A DNA stretch of 49,152 bases from contig NZ_PQHW01000047.1 in NCBI RefSeq assembly GCF_003385215.1, forward strand, positions 1 to 49,152. The letters are read 5' to 3'. Each line of letters starts with the position of its first letter. Position 1 is the stretch's first letter. Below, piece by piece: positions 26,780 to 35,538 of this stretch. This DNA comes from Amycolatopsis thermalba. Its GTDB lineage: Bacteria; Actinomycetota; Actinomycetes; Mycobacteriales; Pseudonocardiaceae. The notes under the pieces are model-generated. The model did no database searches, was not told where the DNA came from, and saw only the letters and a list, made by a program, of their open reading frames with translations. The position numbers and the translations under genes were made by a program.

Positions 26780-28117
26780 ATGGCGAGTTCAGCCGCTCTG
26801 CTGGTGATCGCCGTGGCGCTGGTGCTGCTCGGCGGCCTGCTCGCGGCCGCCGACGCGGCGGTCAGCAGCGTGTCGAAAGCCCGCGCCGAGGGGCTGATCC
26901 GGATGGGCCGCCCCGGCGCCCGCCAGCTGGCCATGGTGATCGACGAGCGGCGACGGCACATCAACCTGCTCGTGCTGCTGCGGCTGGGTTGTGAGCTCAC
27001 CGCGACGGTCCTGGTCACCGTGGTGTTCCTGCGGTGGATCGAGCCCGAGGCGCTGGCGGTGGTGGTGGCCGCGCTGGTGATGCTGCTGGTCAGCTACGTC
27101 CTCATCGGCGTCGGTCCGCGCACGATCGGCCGCCAGCACCCCTACCGCGTCGGCACGCTGGTGGCCTGGCCGGTGCGGGTGCTCGGCTCCGTCCTCGGAC
27201 CGCTGTCCCGGCTGCTGATCATCATCGGCAACGCGATCACCCCCGGGCAGGGCTTCCGCGAAGGCCCGTTCACCACGGAAATCGAGCTGCGTGAGCTGGT
27301 CGACCTGGCCGAGGAGCGCGGGGTGGTGGAGCCGGGCGAGCGGCAGATGATCCACTCGGTGTTCGAGCTGGGCGACACGGTCGCGCGCGAGGTGATGGTG
27401 CCGCGCACCGAGATCATCTGGATCGAGCAGACCAAGAGCGTCCGGCAGGCGCTGGCCCTGTCGCTGCGCACCGGCTTCACGCGGCTGCCGGTGATCGACG
27501 AGTCGGTGGACGACATCGTCGGCGTGGTCAACATCAAGGACCTGGTGCGCGCGCAGCTCGAGGGCGGCGAGGCCAGACCGGTGGCGGACCTGATGTACCC
27601 GGCGAGCTTCGTGCCGGACTCCAAGCGCCTGGACGACCTGCTGCGGGAGATGCAGGTGTCGCACAACCACCTGGCGATCGCGGTCGACGAGTACGGCGGC
27701 ACCGCGGGCCTGCTGACCATCGAGGACATCCTGGAGGAGATCGTCGGCGAGATCACCGACGAGTCCGACCAGGAGGAGCGGCCGCCGGTCGAGCACCTCG
27801 ACGACCGCACGGTGCGGGTGTCGGCGCGGCTGGGCGTCGGCGACCTGGGCGAGCTGTTCGGACTGGACCTGGAGGACCACGACGTGGAGACCGTCGACGG
27901 CCTGCTCGCGCAGCGGCTCGGCCGGGTGCCGCTGCCCGGCGCCGAGGCCGAGGTGGACGGGCTGCGGCTGCACGCCGAGGGCGGCAAGGACCGCCGCGGA
28001 CGGATGCGGATCACGACCGTGGTGGTGCAGGCGGAGAGCGACGAGCTGGCCGGACGTAGGGTGCGTACCGGAAACGGTGACCACGACGAGGCCGACAGGA
28101 GTGTGGACCATGCCTGA
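26780..28117 (+). CDS. CNNM/CorC-HlyC family CBS-domain membrane protein
   Basis: A 445-aa hemolysin-C-like protein. The N-terminal DUF21/CNNM region holds about three to four transmembrane helices ([54 protein letters not shown]). A pair of CBS domains follows, starting near the [15 protein letters not shown] segment, and then the small CorC_HlyC domain at the C-terminus (about 350-430). The family is implicated in Mg2+ or Co2+ efflux and transport regulation, with nucleotide binding by the CBS pair. The ATG at 26780 follows ACCGGAG, a modest ribosome site. It overlaps the next gene by 8 bp. It corresponds in position to Rv2366c of M. tuberculosis. Confidence 0.93.
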   Translation: MASSAALLVIAVALVLLGGLLAAADAAVSSVSKARAEGLIRMGRPGARQLAMVIDERRRHINLLVLLRLGCELTATVLVTVVFLRWIEPEALAVVVAALVMLLVSYVLIGVGPRTIGRQHPYRVGTLVAWPVRVLGSVLGPLSRLLIIIGNAITPGQGFREGPFTTEIELRELVDLAEERGVVEPGERQMIHSVFELGDTVAREVMVPRTEIIWIEQTKSVRQALALSLRTGFTRLPVIDESVDDIVGVVNIKDLVRAQLEGGEARPVADLMYPASFVPDSKRLDDLLREMQVSHNHLAIAVDEYGGTAGLLTIEDILEEIVGEITDESDQEERPPVEHLDDRTVRVSARLGVGDLGELFGLDLEDHDVETVDGLLAQRLGRVPLPGAEAEVDGLRLHAEGGKDRRGRMRITTVVVQAESDELAGRRVRTGNGDHDEADRSVDHA

Positions 28118-28442
28118 GCTGGACCCGGAGGACGAGAAGATCGTCATCCTCGCCCGATCCGCGCGGGCGCGGAACTCCGCCGCCGAGGGCGCCGCGGTGC
28201 GCGACACCGACGGCCGCACCTACGCGGCCACCACGGTCGACCTGCCGTCGTTCAAGATCACCGCGCTGCAGGCGGCGGTCGCGGCGGCGGTGTCCAGCGG
28301 GGCGGAGGGCCTGGAGGCGGCCGCGGTCGTCACGGCCGAGCCGTTCGTGGCCGAGGCGTCCGTGCAGGCCGTGCGCGACCTGGCGAAGACGGCGGCGATC
28401 CTGCGGGCCGACCCGTCCGGAACCGTGCGGGAAATCCTGTGA
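28110..28442 (+). CDS. Cytidine-deaminase-fold protein lacking the catalytic residues
   Basis: A 110-aa protein between the CNNM gene and era, in the position of Rv2365c. The segment [20 protein letters not shown] follows the cytidine deaminase pattern (substrate strand, then the DGR turn). Where active deaminases have the zinc/proton-shuttle CAE or HAE, this one reads TALQAAV, and no PCxxC pair exists downstream. It therefore cannot bind the catalytic zinc and is probably not a deaminase; a structural or binding role is more likely. It overlaps the CNNM gene by 8 bp and era by 4 bp, so it is firmly part of the ybeY-era operon. Its function is unknown. Confidence 0.85.
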   Translation: MPELDPEDEKIVILARSARARNSAAEGAAVRDTDGRTYAATTVDLPSFKITALQAAVAAAVSSGAEGLEAAAVVTAEPFVAEASVQAVRDLAKTAAILRADPSGTVREIL

Positions 28443-29332
28443 CCCACCGCTCCGGTTTCGCCTGCTTCGTCGGCCGCCCCAACGCCGGCAAGTCCACCCT
28501 GACCAACTCACTGGTCGGCACCAAGGTCGCGATCACCTCGAGCAAGCCGCAGACCACCCGGCACGCCATCCGCGGCATCGTCCACCGCGACGACGCCCAG
28601 CTGGTCATCGTGGACACGCCGGGCGTGCACAAGCCGCGGACCCTGCTCGGGCAGCGGCTCAACGACGTCGTGCGCGAGACGTGGTCCGAAGTGGACGTCG
28701 TCGGGTTCTGCGTGCCCGCCGACGAGAAGGTCGGCCCCGGTGACCGCTACATCGCGAGCGAGCTGCGCAAGGTCGCCCAGCGCACGCCGGTGATCGGGAT
28801 CGTCACCAAGACCGACCTGGCCAAGCCGGAGCAGATCGCCGAGCAGCTGCTGGCGCTGCAGGACGTGCTGGACTTCGAGGAGCTGATCCCGGTGTCCGCC
28901 GTGGACGGTTTCCAGGTCCAGCAGCTGGAGGACCTGCTCGTCGCGCGGCTGCCGGAGGGCCCGCAGCTCTACCCGGACGGCGACCTGACCGACGAGCCCG
29001 AGCAGACGCTCGTGGCGGAGCTGATCCGCGAGGCGGCGCTGGAGGGCGTGCGCGACGAGCTGCCGCACTCCATCGCGGTGACCGTGGAGGAGATGCTGCC
29101 GCGCGAGGACAAGCGCGACCTGCTCGACATCTACGCGACGGTGTACGTCGAGCGGCCCAGCCAGAAGGGGATCATCCTGGGCCACCAGGGCGAACGCATG
29201 AAGGCGGTGGGCGCGCAGGCGCGGCAGCAGATCCAGAAGCTGCTGGGCACCAAGGTCTACCTCAACCTGCACGTGAAGGTCGCGAAGGACTGGCAGCGCG
29301 ACCCGAAGCAGTTGCGCCGCCTGGGTTTCTGA
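28439..29332 (+). CDS. era: GTPase Era
   Basis: A 297-aa essential Ras-like GTPase that binds the 3' end of 16S rRNA and licenses 30S assembly. G1 is GRPNAGKST at residues 12-20, with G2 in the SSKPQTTRH segment, G3 as DTPGVHKP, G4 as TKTD and G5 as SAVDG. The C-terminal KH domain (RPSQKGIILGHQGERMKAVG and the KVYLNLHVKV strand) binds RNA. The start is GTG, overlapping the previous gene by 4 bp. Both KH and GTPase parts are full length. It cooperates with YbeY, encoded nearby, in small-subunit maturation. Confidence 0.97.
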   Translation: MTHRSGFACFVGRPNAGKSTLTNSLVGTKVAITSSKPQTTRHAIRGIVHRDDAQLVIVDTPGVHKPRTLLGQRLNDVVRETWSEVDVVGFCVPADEKVGPGDRYIASELRKVAQRTPVIGIVTKTDLAKPEQIAEQLLALQDVLDFEELIPVSAVDGFQVQQLEDLLVARLPEGPQLYPDGDLTDEPEQTLVAELIREAALEGVRDELPHSIAVTVEEMLPREDKRDLLDIYATVYVERPSQKGIILGHQGERMKAVGAQARQQIQKLLGTKVYLNLHVKVAKDWQRDPKQLRRLGF

Positions 29333-29338
29333 CCCGTC

Positions 29339-29749
29339 ATGGCCGGCTGGCGGGCACTCGGGACGCCGTCGCTGGCCGTCGCCGGTCTCGCCGGGTGCTG
29401 CGCCGCGATCGTCTGGGCGGAGCCGCGAACGCCCGGTGGCCTGAGCCCGGTGTGCCCGACCAAGCTGCTGTTCGGCGTCGACTGCCCGCTCTGTGGCGGG
29501 CTGCGCATGATGGCGAGCCTCCTCCACGGTGACCTGCCCGGCGCGTTGCGCTACAACGCGGTCGCGGTGGTGTTCGTGGTGGTCGCCGCGGCGGGCCTGG
29601 CGAGCTGGGCCTGGGACCGCTACCGCGGGCGGCCGGTGCGCGCCTGGTGGCGCCGGCGCTGGACCGGGCCCGTGGTCGCGGTGGTCCTCGCCGTGTGGTT
29701 CGTGGTCCGGAACCTTCCGTTCGCGCCGTTCACCGGGTTGTCCGTGTGA
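29339..29749 (+). CDS. DUF2752 membrane protein
   Basis: A 136-aa small membrane protein with three hydrophobic segments: residues 8-24, a middle segment around 65-85 and a C-terminal one around 105-125. The DUF2752 signature CPTKLLFGVDCPLCGGLRMM contains three cysteines in a C-x10-C-x2-C arrangement, followed by HGDLPGALRYNAVAV. The function of the family is unknown. It starts 6 bp after the era stop with no good ribosome site, suggesting coupling to era. An RDD-family membrane protein follows 91 bp downstream, a common pairing in actinobacteria. Confidence 0.87.
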   Translation: MAGWRALGTPSLAVAGLAGCCAAIVWAEPRTPGGLSPVCPTKLLFGVDCPLCGGLRMMASLLHGDLPGALRYNAVAVVFVVVAAAGLASWAWDRYRGRPVRAWWRRRWTGPVVAVVLAVWFVVRNLPFAPFTGLSV

Positions 29750-29840
29750 ACGTCCGGGGAAAACGGGCGTGCCGTTGATCACGCCCGGGGTGCGGCGAAG
29801 TAGTCTGCCGCCGCACTTGCTCCGAACAGAGGGGGATCCC

Positions 29841-30515
29841 GTGACCTATCCGTACGGCCAGCAGCCGCCGCCCGGCGGCTACCCGGGCCAGCAGCCGCAG
29901 TGGGGCGTTCCGTCCGGCGGTTTCCCGGCGCAACAGCCCTACGGTGCGCCCGCGCCGGCCGGCTATCCCGGGATGCCGGGCTACGGGCCGCGGCCGGACT
30001 ACGCGAGCTGGGGCCAGCGCGTCGGCGCGTACCTGATCGACGCGCTGCCGGTCCTGGGCGGCCTCCTCCTGGCTGCCATCGGTTTCGCGATCAGCGTGAC
30101 CGTGGGGATCATCCTCGTGGGCGTCGCGTACTGCGCGGGGATCGGCTGGGTCATCTACAACCGCTGGGTCCAGGCCGGTCGCACCGGCCAGAGCCTGGGC
30201 AAGCGCGTGATGAACATCCGGATGATCAGCGACCGGACCGGTCAGCCGATCGGCGGCGGGATGGCGTTCGTTCGGGACCTGTGCCACGTGGTGGACGGCT
30301 GGCTGTTCTGCCTCGGTTACCTGTGGCCGCTGTGGGACGACAAGAGCCAGACGTTCTCCGACAAGATCATCGGTACGATCGTCCTGCGGGTTCCGCCGGG
30401 CGCGCCGCCACAGCCCGGGTACGCGGTCCAGCAGCAGCCCGGGTATCCGGTGCCGCCGGCCGGTTACGCGCCTCCGCAGCAGGCATACGGCCAGCAGCCA
30501 CCCCGGCAGTGGTGA
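29841..30515 (+). CDS. RDD-family membrane protein with proline/glutamine-rich tails
   Basis: A 224-aa protein. The first 55 residues are a disordered P/G/Q/Y-rich tail (YGQQPPPGGYPGQQPQWG). An RDD domain follows with about three transmembrane helices (YLIDALPVLGGLLLAAIGFA, VGIILVGVAYCAGIGWVIYN, and a shorter one near GWLFCLGYLWPLW) and the TGQSLGKRVMNIRMI loop typical of the family. The C-terminus is again P/Q-rich. The family's function is not established; related proteins are implicated in ion transport. The GTG at 29841 follows a GAGGGGG ribosome site. The nearest neighbour is recO, 12 bp downstream. Confidence 0.9.
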   Translation: MTYPYGQQPPPGGYPGQQPQWGVPSGGFPAQQPYGAPAPAGYPGMPGYGPRPDYASWGQRVGAYLIDALPVLGGLLLAAIGFAISVTVGIILVGVAYCAGIGWVIYNRWVQAGRTGQSLGKRVMNIRMISDRTGQPIGGGMAFVRDLCHVVDGWLFCLGYLWPLWDDKSQTFSDKIIGTIVLRVPPGAPPQPGYAVQQQPGYPVPPAGYAPPQQAYGQQPPRQW

Positions 30516-30527
30516 GACCATGGGGAC

Positions 30528-31283
30528 GTGAGTCTTTATCGCGACACCGGTGTGGTGCTGCGGGTCCACAAGCTGGGTGAGGCGGACCGCATCATCACCT
30601 TCCTCACGCGGCGCTACGGCAAGGTCCGGGCCGTCGCGAAGGGGGTGCGCCGCACGACGTCGCGGTTCGGGGCGCGGCTGGAGCCGTTCGGGCACGTCGA
30701 CGTGCAGTTCTACACCGGCCGCACCCTGGACGTGATCACGCAGGTCCAGACGGTCGACGCGTTCGCGCTGCCGCTCGTGGGCGACTACCAGCGCTACACG
30801 GCGGCCAGCGCGATCGCCGAGACCGCCGACCGGCTCACCGTCGAGGAGGGTGAGCCGGCGATGCGGCTGTACCTGCTGGTCGTCGGGGCGCTGCGGGCGC
30901 TGGCCGACGGTCAGCGGGACGCCTCGCTGGTCCTGGACGCGTTCCTGCTGCGCGCGATGTCGTTCGCCGGGTGGGCGCCCGCCATCACCGAGTGCGCCCG
31001 CTGCGGCCTGCCCGGCCCGCACGCCGCGTTCAACGTGCAGGCCGGCGGCTCGCTGTGCGGCGACTGCCGGGTCGCGGGCTCGGTGCACCCGGCGCCGGAG
31101 GTGCTGGTCCTGCTGGAGTCGCTGCTGCACGGCGACTGGGACGTCGCGGAGGCGTCGGTCCCCGCGGCCCGCCGGGACGCCAGCGGCATCGTCGCCGCTC
31201 ACCTGCAGTGGCACCTGGAGCGGCAGCTGAAGTCGTTGCCGCTCGTCGAGAGGCGTGCCAGGGAGCTCCAGCCGGGCAAGTAG
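30528..31283 (+). CDS. recO: DNA repair protein RecO
   Basis: A 251-aa recombination mediator that helps load RecA on SSB-coated single-stranded DNA together with RecR. The N-terminal OB fold begins [20 protein letters not shown] and contains [14 protein letters not shown]. The C-terminal zinc finger reads [19 protein letters not shown] followed by a second C-x2-C in LCGDCR, and is complete. The GTG start at 30528 agrees with the family N-terminus. uppS follows after 37 bp, as in mycobacteria. Confidence 0.96.
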   Translation: MSLYRDTGVVLRVHKLGEADRIITFLTRRYGKVRAVAKGVRRTTSRFGARLEPFGHVDVQFYTGRTLDVITQVQTVDAFALPLVGDYQRYTAASAIAETADRLTVEEGEPAMRLYLLVVGALRALADGQRDASLVLDAFLLRAMSFAGWAPAITECARCGLPGPHAAFNVQAGGSLCGDCRVAGSVHPAPEVLVLLESLLHGDWDVAEASVPAARRDASGIVAAHLQWHLERQLKSLPLVERRARELQPGK

Positions 31284-31320
31284 GGTCGGAAGCCGCAACC
31301 CGAGGCAGTGGGAGGATCAG

Positions 31321-32139
31321 GTGCGGCTCAAGGCACGTGCGGTGAGTTCGGCTGCGGTGGAACTGCGGGCCCCGGACCCGCACCCGTCCGGCGCGAAGCC
31401 GCCGGCGATCCCCGCCGAGCTGGTGCCCAACCACGTCGCCCTCGTGATGGACGGCAACGGCCGCTGGGCCAACCAGCGCGGCCTGCCGCGGATCGAGGGG
31501 CACAAGCGCGGTGAGGCCGTGATGATCGACGTCGCCAGCGGCGCGGTCGAGCTGGGCGTCAAGTGGCTCTCGGTGTACGCGTTCTCGACGGAGAACTGGA
31601 AGCGCAGCCCCGACGAGGTGCGGTTCCTGATGGGCTTCAACCGCGACACGATCCGCCGTCAGGTCGACTACCTGGGCTCGATCGGCGTGCGGATCCGGTG
31701 GGCCGGGCGCGCGCCGCGGCTGTGGCGCAGCGTCATCAAGGAGCTGCAGGCCGCCGAGGAGAAGACCAGGCACAACACGCTCATGAACATGACGATGTGC
31801 GTGAACTACGGGGGACGCGCGGAGATCGTGGACGCGGCCCGTCAGGTGGCGCGGCTGGCCGCCGAGGGCAAGATCAACCCGGACAAGGTGGACGAGCGGA
31901 TGCTCGCCAAGTACCTGTACCAGCCGGACATGCCCGACGTGGACCTGTTCCTGCGGCCCTCCGGTGAGCTGCGCACGTCGAACTTCATGCTCTGGCAGTC
32001 GGCCTACGCGGAGTTCGTGTTCCAGGACACGCTCTTCCCGGACTTCGACCGCCGCCAGCTGTGGGCCGCGTGCGAGGAGTACGCGCGCCGGGACCGCCGG
32101 TTCGGGGCCGCGGTGGACGCGGCGAAGGGGGCGTCGTGA
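31321..32139 (+). CDS. uppS: Isoprenyl transferase (undecaprenyl/decaprenyl diphosphate synthase)
   Basis: A 272-aa cis-prenyltransferase that makes the polyprenyl diphosphate carrier for peptidoglycan and arabinogalactan assembly. The catalytic [12 protein letters not shown] has Asp44. The other family blocks are [23 protein letters not shown] and the C-terminal [20 protein letters not shown] 35-residue non-conserved N-terminal extension is typical of the actinobacterial Z-decaprenyl branch. The GTG at 31321 is set by GGAGG five bases upstream. It overlaps the next gene by 4 bp. Whether the product is C50 or C55 cannot be read from sequence. Confidence 0.96.
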   Translation: MRLKARAVSSAAVELRAPDPHPSGAKPPAIPAELVPNHVALVMDGNGRWANQRGLPRIEGHKRGEAVMIDVASGAVELGVKWLSVYAFSTENWKRSPDEVRFLMGFNRDTIRRQVDYLGSIGVRIRWAGRAPRLWRSVIKELQAAEEKTRHNTLMNMTMCVNYGGRAEIVDAARQVARLAAEGKINPDKVDERMLAKYLYQPDMPDVDLFLRPSGELRTSNFMLWQSAYAEFVFQDTLFPDFDRRQLWAACEEYARRDRRFGAAVDAAKGAS

Positions 32140-32540
32140 ACACGGAGGCGGCCGACACGGCGGAGCTGCTGAGCCGGGCCCGGGAAGCGCTCGAGACGTA
32201 CCTGGAGGTCCACGTCGATGATGACGGTGCGCTGACGTTCTCCCACAACGGCGTGCCGTGCGTGGTGCAGTCGACGCAGCTCGCGGAGGGCCTGACGGTG
32301 CTCAGCCTGACCTGCGTGGTCGGCTGGGACCTGCCCGACGACCCGGCCTTCGCGGCGAAGGCGGCCGAGCGGGCGGGCCAGGGCCTGTTCGGAACGCTGG
32401 GGGTGCAGCACGCGGAGCGCGGGCTGGACCTGACGCTGCGGTACGCGTTCCCCGCGCAGGGGCTGGAGATCTCCGCGCTGGGGACCCTGCTGATGCTGGT
32501 GGTCTCGACGGCGTCCCAGCTGCGCTCCGAGCTGACCTGA
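32136..32540 (+). CDS. YbjN-like / T3SC-fold protein
   Basis: A 134-aa small soluble protein starting with GTG inside the uppS stop (GTGA overlap). It has an N-terminal helix ([15 protein letters not shown]), a strand with [14 protein letters not shown] and a C-terminal helix ([20 protein letters not shown]). This resembles the YbjN/type-III-chaperone-like fold of the actinobacterial sensory-transduction-regulator family. I see no catalytic motif. Tight coupling to uppS suggests a role linked to envelope precursor synthesis or simply shared expression. The function is unknown. Confidence 0.75.
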   Translation: MNTEAADTAELLSRAREALETYLEVHVDDDGALTFSHNGVPCVVQSTQLAEGLTVLSLTCVVGWDLPDDPAFAAKAAERAGQGLFGTLGVQHAERGLDLTLRYAFPAQGLEISALGTLLMLVVSTASQLRSELT

Positions 32541-32689
32541 CCCCGGCCGGGGTGGTGTGAGCGGCAGCCGCTCTCGCTCGGCGGCCCCGCGCACCCGCTG
32601 CACGCTGAGACAGCGCGAAAGGACCGCCTCACCGAACGGCCCACCACGAACCGGCCCCTCACTCACGCGACCTCGCCGAGCTGGAGTGG

Positions 32690-32960
32690 CTGCGAGCTGC
32701 CTGTGCCGGTCACGCGACCGCGCCGGGCCGGAGCTGCCTGTGCCGGTCACGGACCGCGCCGGGCCGGAGCTGCCTTTGCCGGTTACGCGACCGCGCCGGG
32801 CCGGAGCTGCCTGTGCCGGTCACGGACCGCGCCGGGCCGGAGCTGCCTGTGCCAGTCACACGGTCCCACGGAGCCGGAGCTGCCTCTGCCAGTCACACGG
32901 TCCCACGGAGCCGGAGCTACCTCTGCCACTCACGCGACCGCGCCGGGCCGCACCTGCCAC
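32690..32960. repeat. Seven-copy 36-37-bp tandem repeat
   Basis: A unit reading GAGCTGCCTGTGCCGGTCAC plus about 17 further bases (GCGACCGCGCCGGGCCG) starts at 32694, 32731, 32767, 32804, 32840, 32877 and 32914. Spacing alternates between 36 and 37 bp, and a decayed copy follows. Two sub-types occur, one with CGACCGCGCCGGGCC and one with ACGGTCCCACGGAGCC between cores. The odd spacing breaks any reading frame, so the array is not coding. It has no unique spacers. Confidence 0.85.
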
Positions 32961-33066
32961 CCACGCGACCCCGCCCAGCCAAGCGGCTACCCGCCGCGCG
33001 CCGGTCAGCATCAACCGCCTCTCGTCCCGGCCTGCCGCGGGTCCAGTGGCCACCCTCCCGCCCCAG

Positions 33067-33148
33067 CACGAACGGTCCACTCGTGCACCAAACTTCTCCA
33101 CGAAATGGTCATCTCGTGCGCCTCACTACACGAGATGGTCCACTCGTC
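33067..33148. repeat. Three tandem CACGA-N-TCGTG inverted repeats
   Basis: Copies are at 33067-33085 (CACGAACGGTCCACTCGTG), 33099-33118 (CACGAAATGGTCATCTCGTG) and 33129-33148 (CACGAGATGGTCCACTCGTC). Each has 5-bp arms around a 9-10-bp centre with a conserved GGTCCAC core, spaced 30-32 bp. They end 47 bp before the permease start, so they may act as operator sites. A fourth copy of the same family lies at 44324-44342. Confidence 0.7.
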
Positions 33149-33195
33149 GACCCGGCCCGCCGTTCCTGTCGCCCGTCCCTGGCAGTATCGGCCCC

Positions 33196-34206
33196 GTGAG
33201 CGAAGTACTGGACCGAACCGAGCCCGAGGGCAAGCGGCGCCGGGGGCGGGTCACCTCCATCGAGGTGCTCTGCGCCCTCCTGATCGTCGCCGTCCTCGGG
33301 CAGGGCTGGCTGCGCGACGTGCTCGACGTGCCCGCCCTGCGGACCGGGTCCACGGTGTTCGTCGCGGTGTGCGTGCAGGCCCTGCCCTTCCTCGTGCTCG
33401 GCGTCCTGATCAGCGGGGCGATCGCGGCGTTCGTCCCGGCACGTGTCCTGCGCCGGGTCATCCCGCGGAACCAGGCGGGCGCGGTGGGCGTCGCGGGCCT
33501 GGCCGGCGTCGCCCTGCCCGGTTGCGAGTGCGCGTCGGTGCCGGTGGCGCGCCGCCTCATCGGCCAGGGGGTCGCCCCGGCCGCCGCGCTCACCTTCCTG
33601 CTCGCCGCCCCGGCGGTGAACCCGGTGGTGCTCGTCGCCACCGCGGTCGCCTTCCCCGGAGAGCCGGCGATGGTGCTCGCCCGGTTCCTCGGCTCCTTCG
33701 CGACCGCCGTCGTCATGGGCCTGCTCTGGGCGCGGTGGGGCAAGCTCGACTGGATCGTCCAGCGCGCCCTGGAACGGCTGCCCGAGGGCGGCGGGAAGTG
33801 GCGCACCTTCGCCGAAACCGCGCGCGCCGACCTGGTCGAGTCGGCCGGGTTCCTGGTGCTCGCCGCGCTCATCGCCGCCGCCATGAACGTCCTCGTGCCC
33901 GCCGCCTGGTTCGAGGTCCTGAGCAACCAGATCGTGCTGGGCGTGCTGGTGATGGCCGTCCTCGCGGTCGTGCTCGCCCTGTGCAGCGAGGCCGACGCGT
34001 TCGTGGCCGCCTCCCTCACCGCGCTCCCGCTGCTGCCGCGGCTGGTGTTCCTGGTGGTCGGCCCGGCGATCGACGTGAAGCTGTTCGCGCTGCAGGCCGG
34101 CACGTTCGGGCGCTCGTTCGCGGTACGGTTCGCCCCGGTGACGTTCGTCGTGGCGACCGCTTGCGCGGTGATCGTCGGGGTCCTCGTCCTGGGAGGTGCG
34201 AGATGA
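33196..34206 (+). CDS. YcgR/YraQ-like permease (DUF318, PF03773)
   Basis: A 336-aa integral membrane protein with about eight helices. The two family signatures are present: LPGCECASVPVARRL with its cysteine pair, and LALCSEADAFVAAS. LLAAPAVNPVVLVATAVAF is a further conserved block. The family (UPF0718, YcgR in Bacillus) is a predicted permease of unknown substrate, often linked to metals or arsenicals. It starts with GTG at 33196 and overlaps the next small gene by 4 bp. Its usual partner, a TIGR03943 protein, is encoded two genes later. Adjacent zur and SmtB-type genes make a metal-related role plausible. Confidence 0.87.
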   Translation: MSEVLDRTEPEGKRRRGRVTSIEVLCALLIVAVLGQGWLRDVLDVPALRTGSTVFVAVCVQALPFLVLGVLISGAIAAFVPARVLRRVIPRNQAGAVGVAGLAGVALPGCECASVPVARRLIGQGVAPAAALTFLLAAPAVNPVVLVATAVAFPGEPAMVLARFLGSFATAVVMGLLWARWGKLDWIVQRALERLPEGGGKWRTFAETARADLVESAGFLVLAALIAAAMNVLVPAAWFEVLSNQIVLGVLVMAVLAVVLALCSEADAFVAASLTALPLLPRLVFLVVGPAIDVKLFALQAGTFGRSFAVRFAPVTFVVATACAVIVGVLVLGGAR

Positions 34207-34562
34207 TCCAGCAACAGCCACGGGCCGGGCTCGCGGTGGCATCGGCCGCGCTCGGCGCCGTCGGGGTCGTGATGGCCATGTCGGTGTGGGTGACCTGGGC
34301 GTTCGTCCGGCCGCGCGCCGGGGACGCGCTGCCGTCACCGCTGGCCGTCGTGCTCACGCTGGTGCTCGGCGCGCTGTGGGTCCTGATCCTGGTGATGGCG
34401 GTGCTGGCCGTCCTGTTCGGCGTCCTCAGCCGCGACGCCGCGGGTGGGCTGGCCCGGGCCGGGATCGCGTTCGGGGCGGTCGCCGCGCTGCTCGCGATGG
34501 CCGGTGCCGTCGCGTTCGTGGTCTCCGCGGCCGACTGGCTGACGATCGTGCCGGCACGGTAA
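34203..34562 (+). CDS. Small membrane protein between the permease and its partner
   Basis: A 119-aa protein with three predicted transmembrane segments (VASAALGAVGVVMAMSVWVTWAFV, LAVVLTLVLGALWVLILVMAVLAVLF, GIAFGAVAALLAMAGAVAFVV). It resembles DUF4190-type small membrane proteins, without a diagnostic motif. The ATG overlaps the permease stop (ATGA), so translation is coupled. Its place inside the permease/TIGR03943 pair is unusual, since the pair is more often directly adjacent. It may be an accessory subunit. The function is unknown. Confidence 0.78.
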   Translation: MIQQQPRAGLAVASAALGAVGVVMAMSVWVTWAFVRPRAGDALPSPLAVVLTLVLGALWVLILVMAVLAVLFGVLSRDAAGGLARAGIAFGAVAALLAMAGAVAFVVSAADWLTIVPAR

Positions 34563-34574
34563 GGGAGGGACCTG

Positions 34575-35357
34575 GTGCGTCGCGAAACGCAGAACATCCT
34601 GCTGGTGCTGCTCGGCGGGGCGCTGCTCAAGATCGGCATCAACGGCGACTACCTGCGCTACGTCAAACCCGCGCAGCAGCCGTGGGTGGTCGCCGGGGGC
34701 GCGGTGATCCTGCTGCTCGGCGCGGTCGCGATCGTCCGGGACGTGCTGACCGCCCGCCAGACCAGGACGGTCACCGGGGGACAGGACCACGACGACCCGG
34801 CGCGGTCGGCCACCCATCAGGCCGGGACGGACACCGCCGGGCACGACCACCACCACCCGGCGCGGTCGGCGTGGCTGCTGGTCGTCCCGGTGCTGGCGGT
34901 GTTCCTCGTCGCCCCGCCCGCGCTCGGCTCCGACTCGGTCATCCGCACCTCGGCGGGCGCGCCCCGCTCAGCGGTCGCCCAGGACGCCGCCGCCTTCCCA
35001 CCGCTGCCGGCCGGGGACGTGGTGCCCCTGACCCTCACCGAGTTCGTCACCCGCGCCGGCTGGGACTCCCGCGGCTCGCTCAACGGCCGCACGGTCCGGC
35101 TGAGTGGTTTCGTCGTGCACGCGAAGGAGGGCGTCCTGCTGGCCCGGATGGTGATCCGGTGCTGCGCGGCCGACGCCTCCCCGATGACGGTCCGCCTGAC
35201 CGGCCCACAAGCGGCCCGCTTCCCCGACGACAGCTGGCTGGAGGTGACAGGCCAACTCGTCCCCGGCACGGCAACCGCCGCGAACGGCTACACCCCGGAC
35301 GTCACGGTCACCGCACTCCAGCCGATCCCCGCACCCCAGGACGCCTATGAGTACTAG
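34575..35357 (+). CDS. TIGR03943 (YcgQ-like, DUF1980) membrane protein
   Basis: A 260-aa protein. Two N-terminal transmembrane helices (LLVLLGGALLKIGINGDYL, WVVAGGAVILLLGAVAIV) are followed by a loop with a His-rich stretch (GHDHHHPARSAW). A third helix (AWLLVVPVLAVFLVAPPALG) leads into an extracytoplasmic domain with the LNGRTVRLSGFVVHA and VIRCCAADASPMTVRL motifs, whose CC pair is a family hallmark. It partners the DUF318 permease encoded upstream. The His-rich loop could bind a metal. The GTG at 34575 follows a GGGAGGG site. Confidence 0.86.
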   Translation: MRRETQNILLVLLGGALLKIGINGDYLRYVKPAQQPWVVAGGAVILLLGAVAIVRDVLTARQTRTVTGGQDHDDPARSATHQAGTDTAGHDHHHPARSAWLLVVPVLAVFLVAPPALGSDSVIRTSAGAPRSAVAQDAAAFPPLPAGDVVPLTLTEFVTRAGWDSRGSLNGRTVRLSGFVVHAKEGVLLARMVIRCCAADASPMTVRLTGPQAARFPDDSWLEVTGQLVPGTATAANGYTPDVTVTALQPIPAPQDAYEY

Positions 35358-35538
35358 CTCCCGCTGAGGGATGCCCGCGCCCCGCGCGGGGAGTGGTTCC
35401 GGCCCCGCCGCGGCTGACGAGGAACCGCGCCCAGCCACGGTTCCAGCCCCCGCGCGCCCCTGGGGCTGCGCCCGCGAACCCGGACAGCGTCGCCCGGCCA
35501 CCACCCAGGCATCCGGCTACCCGGGCCGGCGACCGAAC

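Larger units (their letters stand above)
32541..33195. other. Intergenic region with two repeat types
   Basis: Between the YbjN-like gene and the permease lie 655 bases with no supported gene. They hold a 36-37-bp tandem array (about 32690-32960) and, closer to the permease start, three copies of a CACGA...TCGTG inverted repeat. The long open frame through the region is a by-product of the repeat composition. Confidence 0.6.

Noticed and set aside
32690..32960. Possible CRISPR repeats because of the 36-37-bp period
   Set aside because: The whole period is repeated sequence, with no spacer variation beyond two sub-types. It is a tandem repeat.
35380..35391. 12-bp CCCCGCGCGGGG palindrome after the TIGR03943 gene as a terminator
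   Set aside because: It has no loop and no T-run, and such runs are expected by chance in this composition.
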